Below, in pieces: positions 28,001 to 33,813 of a stretch of 60,294 nt of DNA. The translations under genes were made by a program, and so were the position numbers. Source of the DNA: Candidatus Hydrothermota bacterium (lineage in GTDB: Bacteria > Hydrothermota > Hydrothermia > B15-G9 > DRBW01); assembly GCA_021158525.1 (NCBI GenBank), contig JAGGUL010000079.1, positions 1-60,294 on the forward strand, read 5' to 3'. Each line of letters opens with the position of its first letter. Position 1 is the stretch's first letter. The notes beneath the pieces are model-generated. The model ran no database searches and was not told where the DNA came from. It saw only the letters and a program-made list of their open reading frames with translations.

Positions 28001-28848
28001 CTGAGGGCAATGCCCCGCCCTATGGGGTAATGGGCAAAAATGCAAATAACAAATCCCGCCGCCAGATACGCTCCCTCGCCGGTCCTGTAACGCTGTATCC
28101 TTTACCGGGGCCTTTTCCCCTGACAGTTGACACTTCTCTTTCCTATTATTCCGCTCGTCTCGGCGACACAATCCCTTCGCCTTTCACTCATTACAGGTCT
28201 GGATACATAAATACCTGGGATATACCGGTTGACTACGGAAATGACCATCTTATTTATATCTTTCCCAACATAGACCCGATTTATGACTATTACATCGGCG
28301 TGAAGTTCTACCAGGAGGCTGCCGACGTGAGAAATGCCCGGATTTATGCGGGCAACGAGCTACTCGGGGAGGTTAGCTACAACTACGAAACACCCAGAGT
28401 TGCGTTTTTCAGAGTCCCTCCCCAGACCTATTCAGACAGCAGCATAACGATATCCCTCGAGAATCTCGGGAGCGCCATGGTCACAGCTGCGGAAGTCAGG
28501 CTTTATCGGTTTGAGAGATGGATCTGGACTCCATGGGGCGGTCCTCTTTCATCTGAAGTCACAAGAGCGAACCAGAGTCCCTCATTCTCAATAAAACCCA
28601 GCATCTTCAGGGAGAGAACGGAGATAAGCTTCAGTTTGCCAGAGAATGAAAAAGTAGAGCTCAGCGTTTATGACGAAAGTGGTAGGAAAGTGCGAAACAT
28701 ACACAGCGGATTGATGTTGAAAGGTGATCACACTCTTCTCTGGGACGGAAGGGATTCTCGCGGGAAGAAAGTTGCTGGAGGAATCTATTTCTTCAGATTG
28801 AGAACCAGAAACGATGAAATCGTGGAAAAAGCGCTTTTGTTAAGATAA
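25063..28848 (+). CDS. Large secreted propeller-like protein with type IX-style sorting domain
   Basis: Start ATG 25063 (1,261 residues): signal peptide 'YVGVALLILAGSGAMRAS' with a strong GGAGGGG ribosome binding site; the track's start adds 34 residues with no signal character. The body is made of short beta-propeller-like units ('FDHIAKFTSDGQFVASLGA', 'NLAIVDTSGNIIS', 'YESQGNIYYHTSPDGGVTW'), the last resembling sialidase/BNR-type repeats. The C-terminus has the sorting tail ('VELSVYDESGRKVRNI', 'GGIYFFRLRTRNDEIVEKAL'). No catalytic residues were recognised. The role could be glycan or surface binding, but this is inference. It lies 222 nt after the protease with its own promoter. Confidence 0.75.
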   Translation: MRRYVGVALLILAGSGAMRASQDAPGLLWNYLSDQERKLYSSYEHFKGQYELSQSLLQIKGFIPGSLYTVGRGPGNYNFSAIWDGAVYRDTLFLGIFGFDHIAKFTSDGQFVASLGARPTLYYLHGIGVNDRYIWISQGDGGHPKKWIVSRTYPATIIDVDDSTSYRFIRIALDSTDAYCLVHDYFNSDRGNLYMFPDSSVDPADVIFTIEHDFKGVDVDNLFLWLVDADSLYRYSKNPGNPPSFEASAFIAHNLIDVVAGYNRVFVARKASDDSMTVFIIDKNSLEPVSSFNTAFLPAQYMTMASLEMIGDTLYVMKRVDRRACEHSWAVERFLIQNDTAISLDQFGDEFPMETYAPEQTILRDGYWISSNSYEWLKITIRKPDGSFEKQIDLPYHSVGIEYDPERGYFYLGLTVPDGSGNLAIVDTSGNIISTALNNSSWIHNIHLWHDTLFVKASASSYIHVMNPENLETYRVFFVNQGVGSPGMDIAGDSGFIFVTAKIDGRSGVKVFRRDGSYVADIAIYNTMVHYYDVSVDDRVFPWRVFVSPNTSGVSPLLICEVNPLTWEWEFVDSVGAPLYRSVLYPHWEWLSFTDTLYLRNPKNFIIAVGEPAGSKVLMADIHNRRTVVHPLKVNHRSDTPLATAYQGQRHLVRVPNSDFLHLVYESQGNIYYHTSPDGGVTWNPPKIIEGGKYPSLLRNFGDGKETGIVYVKDGQLRYAQVDPYYIAYNTVTLWTEESDIAFPVVTKVWREDTRFIHVVYEGRKNGTLCLSYASYMIPIYPDSPVTIMPGRHELIAYLNEPGSHPSLTSDMYLFHLHVVWQNQGKIFYSEYNNGEWMPPVEIEIVVWGTAESPDITAYGEKIYVNFVQDSTSNGIYERLVRRIRDLSDTLPYWWWEFPEDTLISSADLRNATLSLTGRYSFFAMNETPCTPTPTWEMYYYDWATGDMKNISQSPSIDSKYPAASSMELNDMSRWYCIWTEGNAPPYGVMGKNANNKSRRQIRSLAGPVTLYPLPGPFPLTVDTSLSYYSARLGDTIPSPFTHYRSGYINTWDIPVDYGNDHLIYIFPNIDPIYDYYIGVKFYQEAADVRNARIYAGNELLGEVSYNYETPRVAFFRVPPQTYSDSSITISLENLGSAMVTAAEVRLYRFERWIWTPWGGPLSSEVTRANQSPSFSIKPSIFRERTEISFSLPENEKVELSVYDESGRKVRNIHSGLMLKGDHTLLWDGRDSRGKKVAGGIYFFRLRTRNDEIVEKALLLR

Positions 28849-28860
28849 CACAGACATTAA

Positions 28861-28884
28861 GGGGAGGGACTTAAGTCCCTCCCC
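28861..28884. repeat. Perfect 24-bp palindrome between two sorted-protein genes
   Basis: GGGGAGGGACTT followed directly by its exact reverse complement; as RNA it would fold into a very strong GC-rich hairpin. It lies 12 nt after the stop of the 25063 gene and 3-5 nt before the GAGGAGG ribosome binding site of the next. There is no T-run on either strand, so a standard intrinsic terminator is unlikely. It could stabilise the upstream mRNA 3' end or modulate translation of the next gene. Confidence 0.7.
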
Positions 28885-28899
28885 CGAGGAGGTTTGTTT

Positions 28900-30720
28900 A
28901 TGAGGTGGACGATTTTGATTCTATGGATCAGTTCCTTCCCCGCTTTTGCCATGCATTTCAACCTGAAATCCCAAATAAACGATGGACCGGGTGCTGGCAA
29001 TCTACTTATTGGTGATACGGACGGAGATGGTAAACCAGAACTGATTTTTTATTCCTGTCTTCAGGAGTGCGGAGTAAATATCTACGAATTCGATGGTGGA
29101 ACATGGGGAAATACCTATAGCATTGGCACAGGATTTTTACCTGTCTATGGCCTCGGGTTACTCGATGGCGATAGCCTCTACGATTTATGGCTCCAACACT
29201 ATGATACCCTCTGCCTCTTTGAAAGCCCTACACCCTACTCTTTCCCTATACAAAAGGTTTGGACATCCCCTTATAACGGCACATATAACTTCCATTACCA
29301 GATGGACATGAAAGATATGGACAACGACGGCAAAATCGACATCGTCGACGCCGGTGAAGGCCCTTTCTCCACATACAACCTTTGTATCTATGAAAACAAT
29401 GGAGATAACTCCTTCGACATCGTCTTCTATGATACAACTTTGATCGTCTGGGGTAGCAGACCCGCCCTCTGTGACTATGATGGTGACGGCAAAATGGAGA
29501 TCGCCATAGGTACCCTTGAGAACCATGCCCTTTTTATCGAAAATACCGGAAATAACTCCTATGAACTCTGCTGGGAGATGCCCCTTTCATCTCTGATCGA
29601 CAGCGTACCTGTGGGTTACCTTCTGGATGTCTTTGCGTGTCCCGATTCTCTCCCCGATATGGACGGTGATGGCAAGAGAGAGGTCGTCTTTCATCCAAAA
29701 TCCACTTCTGCTGTGAATCCATGCCAGTGGCGCGAAGATGTTGTCATCCTGGAAGCTGACGGTGACAATAGCTACAGACTTTCATGGTATGACTCCCTCC
29801 CCGGCTACTCATGGTCTGGTAGCTGGCCACACGGACATAACCTACTGCGTTCAACTATTGCAGATATCGATGGTGATACAACGCCCGAAATACTGCTCTC
29901 TGTTGCTCATAAAGTCTACATCCTCAAAGCCACATCTAACGATAACTACCAGCTTGCTGGCGAAATATACCTCACACCCCTCGTCGGCGCACCTATGGAC
30001 GAATACATGGACGAACTTTATATCACAGCTTGGGATTTAGATAACAACGGCCTCAATGAAATTATCACGGGAATAGTCTATGAAGATAATCAACACTACA
30101 GCCACAAAAAGATTCTCATTTTTGAGAAGGGCATAGACCTCCAGTGGATATACCCCAACTCCACTGACACTCTCACCGCCAACTCACACATCACACTCAA
30201 GTGGAACATCCTCGATCACTCCGCCGTGGACTCATGCTTCATCTTCCTCTCCTCCCCCTATAACCCACATAACAAACAACTCATCTTCTCAGGCTCCCCA
30301 TCCGATACTTCCTTCACCTGGACAGTCCCCGACTCCCTCGGCTGGTTCAAACTCATGCTCCTCGCCACTGGACCTGGTATCCCCCCAAGAAGAGACTCCC
30401 TCTTCTCCTCACCCTTCTTCATACTCACCGACGTCAAGGAAAATCAAAACCTGCCCCTCATCCCCCACGGCCTCTCGGTAAAACCATCCAATCCTGCTTC
30501 TTTGCCCCTTTCCATCTGCTTTTATGTGGACAGGCCTGAAGATGTCAGGTTGTATGTTGTGGATGTGAGTGGGAGGGTGCTGAAGAGGTTCAGGGGGTTG
30601 AGGAGGGGTTACAATGAGGTGAGGTGGAGTGGTGAGGGAGAGGTGTGCAATGGAGTGTATTATGTGGTGCTGGAGGTTGGGGGTGAGAGGCACATCAGGA
30701 GGGTGGTGCTGGTGCAGTGA
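28900..30720 (+). CDS. FG-GAP/VCBS-like secreted protein with type IX-style sorting domain
   Basis: ATG 28900 behind GAGGAGGTTTG (606 residues; the track's TTG start is 6 nt earlier). A signal peptide precedes repeats with Ca-binding loops of the FG-GAP/VCBS type: 'IGDTDGDGKPEL', 'MDNDGKIDIVD', 'CDYDGDGKMEIAIG', 'DMDGDGKREVV', 'DIDGDTTPEI'. This is the seven-bladed integrin-alpha-like propeller, used for surface binding. A sandwich domain and the sorting tail follow ('VRLYVVDVSGRVLKRF'). The tail DNA from about 30530 onward abruptly switches from C-rich to G-rich on the coding strand. The ligand is unknown. Confidence 0.85.
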   Translation: MRWTILILWISSFPAFAMHFNLKSQINDGPGAGNLLIGDTDGDGKPELIFYSCLQECGVNIYEFDGGTWGNTYSIGTGFLPVYGLGLLDGDSLYDLWLQHYDTLCLFESPTPYSFPIQKVWTSPYNGTYNFHYQMDMKDMDNDGKIDIVDAGEGPFSTYNLCIYENNGDNSFDIVFYDTTLIVWGSRPALCDYDGDGKMEIAIGTLENHALFIENTGNNSYELCWEMPLSSLIDSVPVGYLLDVFACPDSLPDMDGDGKREVVFHPKSTSAVNPCQWREDVVILEADGDNSYRLSWYDSLPGYSWSGSWPHGHNLLRSTIADIDGDTTPEILLSVAHKVYILKATSNDNYQLAGEIYLTPLVGAPMDEYMDELYITAWDLDNNGLNEIITGIVYEDNQHYSHKKILIFEKGIDLQWIYPNSTDTLTANSHITLKWNILDHSAVDSCFIFLSSPYNPHNKQLIFSGSPSDTSFTWTVPDSLGWFKLMLLATGPGIPPRRDSLFSSPFFILTDVKENQNLPLIPHGLSVKPSNPASLPLSICFYVDRPEDVRLYVVDVSGRVLKRFRGLRRGYNEVRWSGEGEVCNGVYYVVLEVGGERHIRRVVLVQ

Positions 30721-30749
30721 CAAGGAACAATGAGAGCAGGCGGATATAA

Positions 30750-31454
30750 GTGTGGCAGAAAGATCCCGGAAATTCAAGGAGCCCTGCGAAAAATATAAGA
30801 AAAACTAAATCAGCACTTCGCATAGCGGGGATAGACCTCTCCGGCCCCAAAAACCTGCGAAACACAAGCGTCGCGGTCCTCGAATACGGACATACTCTGG
30901 CGCTTCTGAAGCTTCAAAAGGGATTGAACGACAACCAGATTCTTGAGTTGTTGAAGAAACTGAAAGTCAAGGTAGTCTCGATTGACGCTCCGCTCTCTCT
31001 GCCCAGTGAAGTATGGAGGCCAGAGGACATCTACCTGAGGGAGGTCCTCAAAAACCGCGGCGGCTCTCCCCGCTACGTTATGGCTCCGACGGCTACCTTT
31101 CAGATGAGATCCCTTACGGAAAGGGGAATTAAGCTCAAAAACCTTCTAGAAATGAATCGAATAAAAGTGCTCGAAACACATCCGAGGGCCTCTCTTTTGT
31201 TCCTCACGAAAGACGCCGATCTGGCCCAGAACTACAAAAACAAGGACAGAAAAAAGAGGAAAAGGGCACGGGATAGAATACTGGAGCTTCTGCGAAAACA
31301 CATAGATATCGGGAACTTCGTTCTCCGCGATGATCACGATATAGATGCACTCATCTGCGCCTACGTGTCATTTCTCGCCTCATGTAGTCCTGAGAAACTT
31401 CTTCAAATAAACGAAGGCTTCTATGTGGTGGCGCCGGAGGGAACGTTCTCATGA
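30750..31454 (+). CDS. DUF429 family protein
   Basis: 'RIAGIDLSGPKN', 'VKVVSIDAPLSLP' and 'VLETHPRASLLFL' are the DUF429 landmarks; the fold is RNase-H-like with a conserved GxD and SIDAP. The function is uncharacterised, with suggested nuclease-like use. The start is unclear: GTG at 30750 is the only in-frame conventional start before the domain and has no ribosome binding site. A conserved start 'RIAGIDL' would need the CTT at about 30819, so the ancestral start may be mutated. It overlaps the convergent CDP-glycerol transferase gene by 34 bp. Confidence 0.7.
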   Translation: MWQKDPGNSRSPAKNIRKTKSALRIAGIDLSGPKNLRNTSVAVLEYGHTLALLKLQKGLNDNQILELLKKLKVKVVSIDAPLSLPSEVWRPEDIYLREVLKNRGGSPRYVMAPTATFQMRSLTERGIKLKNLLEMNRIKVLETHPRASLLFLTKDADLAQNYKNKDRKKRKRARDRILELLRKHIDIGNFVLRDDHDIDALICAYVSFLASCSPEKLLQINEGFYVVAPEGTFS

Positions 31455-32542
31455 CCGCCTTCTTCGAGTAGTCGAACTATCAATTCAACTGCCCTTTGAG
31501 AAGCCCTGCCATCAAGCCCGTAAAACAGGTAATTCCTCCACTTCTCCATTTCTTCGAGCATTTCGCTATCGGGGTTAAGGGCATGCTCTATAGCCTCTCT
31601 CAACTGCTCCGGAGACTTCACGTGGGGATAAGCACCTTTTAAAAATTTCTCAGGGTCTTCGTCAAGAATAGGAGTACCGTCGTGATGGCGCAATTTCTGA
31701 TGTGGAAGATCGTATATAACGCCTATTTTCCCGAGGGCAAGGAATTCGAAGATCGTGCTTGAGGCCTCGCTCACAAGAACATCGGCAGCCACAAGAAAAG
31801 GAAGTATATTGTCTTTTTCGGGAGGAACCAGAACGGCATGATCGTACTTCTTGACTGCCTTCTCGTAGATCCTGTGGTGACTGTGGGGCGCATAGCTCCC
31901 GCTCCAGCTATAGGGATGCAATTTAATTATGAGGTTGTAGTCTTTAGTGGCCTCGAGAATGTGCTCCTTCACATATTTGATACAGGAAGGCTTATGGGTC
32001 GGGGCAAAGAGGATAGTCTTCCTGGCGGGGTCAAGCCCCAGTTCTCTCAACACCTCCTCCCTTCTATATTTGCCCTGAAAAACGGGATCGAGCTTTGTAT
32101 ACCCCACCACATATACTTCGGATACTCCGAGCACTCCCTTTTCCAGTATCTTCCGTTTTCTGTATTCCCCCTCGACAAAAATCATGTATTTAGTGTTACT
32201 GCTCTTAGAGAGATTCCGATAGAGAACGTTTTTTATTCCCGTTCCGTGATTGATAAATACTAACAGCGTTCTGCCGTAATCTTCCGGATTTCCGAGCGTG
32301 TCCCCGGTGATGACAGCGTCAAACCCCTTTCTCGTACTGGCTATACGTCTTCCTTCTTTTCGCAACAGATCTTCAGCTTCCCTGCGCCTCGACCTCAGAA
32401 ACAGAAACCTCCTCACTTTCTCATCTTCGCAGGAAAAATAGATGTCGAACCTGTCGTCATCCTTCATAACCTCATAAACAGGATCAAGGGCTGCACGGTG
32501 GTAAAGAAAGCTGAGCCGGAAAAGGACCTTTATCTTCCGCAT
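31421..32542 (-). CDS. CDP-glycerol glycerophosphotransferase-like protein
   Basis: This 373-residue protein resembles the CDP-glycerol:poly(glycerophosphate) transferase (TagF-like) superfamily. The landmarks are 'VFINHGTGIKNVLYRN', 'KTILFAPTHKPS', 'LIIKLHPYSW', 'LLVAADVLVSEASSTIFEFLALGKIG' (the Asp, Ser-rich acceptor loop) and the 'DLPHQ' region. In this family the enzyme adds glycerol phosphate or related groups to a surface polymer. The bacterium has an outer membrane, so the acceptor is probably not wall teichoic acid. No sugar-nucleotide genes lie nearby. Its promoter places the ATG 6 nt after the -10, leaderless. Confidence 0.72.
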   Translation of the reverse strand: MRKIKVLFRLSFLYHRAALDPVYEVMKDDDRFDIYFSCEDEKVRRFLFLRSRRREAEDLLRKEGRRIASTRKGFDAVITGDTLGNPEDYGRTLLVFINHGTGIKNVLYRNLSKSSNTKYMIFVEGEYRKRKILEKGVLGVSEVYVVGYTKLDPVFQGKYRREEVLRELGLDPARKTILFAPTHKPSCIKYVKEHILEATKDYNLIIKLHPYSWSGSYAPHSHHRIYEKAVKKYDHAVLVPPEKDNILPFLVAADVLVSEASSTIFEFLALGKIGVIYDLPHQKLRHHDGTPILDEDPEKFLKGAYPHVKSPEQLREAIEHALNPDSEMLEEMEKWRNYLFYGLDGRASQRAVELIVRLLEEGGHENVPSGATT

Positions 32543-32548
32543 GCCTAT

Positions 32549-32577
32549 ACTATCGGGCGGATCACCTCGTTATTCAA
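32549..32577 (-). promoter_or_regulatory. Promoter for the CDP-glycerol transferase-like gene, predicted leaderless
   Basis: On the minus strand: TTGAAT (32577-32572), 17-bp spacer, GATAGT (32554-32549), then 6 nt to the ATG at 32542 without a ribosome binding site. Confidence 0.5.
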
Positions 32578-32585
32578 GGCAGGTC

Positions 32586-32614
32586 TTGTTATGGGCCTGT
32601 TTCTTCTTTATCAT
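32586..32614 (+). promoter_or_regulatory. Promoter for the YhaO/YhaN-like pair, near-leaderless
   Basis: TTGTTA, 17-bp spacer, TATCAT, then 11 nt to the ATG at 32626, giving at most a 4-5 nt leader; no Shine-Dalgarno. The -35 box is 8 bp from the -35 of the minus-strand promoter, so the two may compete. Confidence 0.45.
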
Positions 32615-32625
32615 AAATCGCTGAA

Positions 32626-33813
32626 ATGGTGAGATTCATACACACGGCTGACTGGCAAATCGGTTTTGAGGCCAGGGAAGCTGCAGAGATCGGCGATGAA
32701 CTGCGGGAAGCTCGATTTGAGACAATAGAGAAAATAGCAGACGTTGCTCTCAGGGAAGGGGTGGATTTTCTGCTCATTGCGGGTGATCTGTTTGAAAGCA
32801 ATCTTATCTCTCCGCAAACCGTCCACCGTGTGTTGAGCACGCTGACCCGTTTGCATCCCATCCCCGTCTTCGTTCTCCCCGGGAATCACGATCCTTATAC
32901 GCCTTCATCCATTTACCAGGGCAAGGCCTGGAACCGAGCTCCTGACCACATAAAACTGCTCCTCGAACCTGTCGAAACTTCCGACTCGGTGATAATCCCC
33001 TCCCCTCTTTATCAGAAAAACTCGAGAGAAGACCCGTCGTCGAGAATCTCCTTTCCCTCCGATAAGGAGAAAATCAAAATCGCAGCTCTGCACGGCTCCC
33101 TGGCCATAGAGGGTATGTACGAGCACGACGACTTCCCCATCTCGCCCGATGTGGCCGAGAGGCTCGGAGCCGATTACGTGGCTCTCGGCCACTGGCACAG
33201 CACTTTCAGGTTAAACGACAGGGTTTATTACCCCGGAACTCCTGAACCCACTTCATTTTCTGAACGACGCAGCGGGAACGTCCTTCTTGTGGAGATAGAG
33301 GGGCCCGGCAAGCTCCCTGAGGTCAAAGAGATAGAAGTCAAAACCCTTACCTGGCAGGAAAAAAGTGCTGAGCTGCGCCCTGGCAGCGAAAAGGACATAC
33401 TCGATGCCCTCCTCAGGGAAATAGAAGATATCCCGCAAAAGCGCCGAACCCTCCTGAGAATCAGGCTCACGGGCTTCGCAGACCCGGAGTTCATCAGAGA
33501 TTCTGAAGTATACCTGGAACAGCTGAGAGAGGATTTCCTTTACCTCGACATCAGAAAAGAAGTGAAATTGGCACCTGAACCACAGAAACTCGAGAAAATC
33601 GCCGCAGGAAGCCTCTTAATCAAGGAGATTATGAAAGAACTGTTGAACCTGAAGGATTCACTGGAAGGACGGCGGGGAAAATCGAGCGACGAAAGCGAAC
33701 GCCTCCTCGAAACGGTCAGGAAAAAGTTCGGTGATCATCCCCTGGACCTCGCGAAGGCGGCCGAGGAGGCGGTGATGCTCCTCGCGGAGCTGACACTATC
33801 CCATGATACTTAG
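32626..33813 (+). CDS. SbcD/YhaO-like DNA-repair metallophosphoesterase
   Basis: The 395-residue nuclease-type calcineurin-like phosphoesterase shows the phosphodiesterase motifs in order: 'FIHTADWQIGFEA' (DxH-like), 'LLIAGDLFESN' (GD), 'VLPGNHDPYTP' (GNHD), 'IAALHGSL' and 'VALGHWHS' (GHxH). SbcD/Mre11 proteins bind two metals and process DNA ends with an SbcC/Rad50 ATPase. The next gene is such an ATPase and overlaps by 11 bp. The partner lacks a zinc hook, which resembles the Firmicutes YhaO/YhaN pair more than classical SbcCD; that comparison is from memory. Confidence 0.82.
   Translation: MVRFIHTADWQIGFEAREAAEIGDELREARFETIEKIADVALREGVDFLLIAGDLFESNLISPQTVHRVLSTLTRLHPIPVFVLPGNHDPYTPSSIYQGKAWNRAPDHIKLLLEPVETSDSVIIPSPLYQKNSREDPSSRISFPSDKEKIKIAALHGSLAIEGMYEHDDFPISPDVAERLGADYVALGHWHSTFRLNDRVYYPGTPEPTSFSERRSGNVLLVEIEGPGKLPEVKEIEVKTLTWQEKSAELRPGSEKDILDALLREIEDIPQKRRTLLRIRLTGFADPEFIRDSEVYLEQLREDFLYLDIRKEVKLAPEPQKLEKIAAGSLLIKEIMKELLNLKDSLEGRRGKSSDESERLLETVRKKFGDHPLDLAKAAEEAVMLLAELTLSHDT

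Noticed and set aside
30409-30777. 122-residue minus-strand ORF antisense to the FG-GAP gene
   Set aside because: It is a by-product of the skewed base composition; low-complexity Pro/His/Leu translation.
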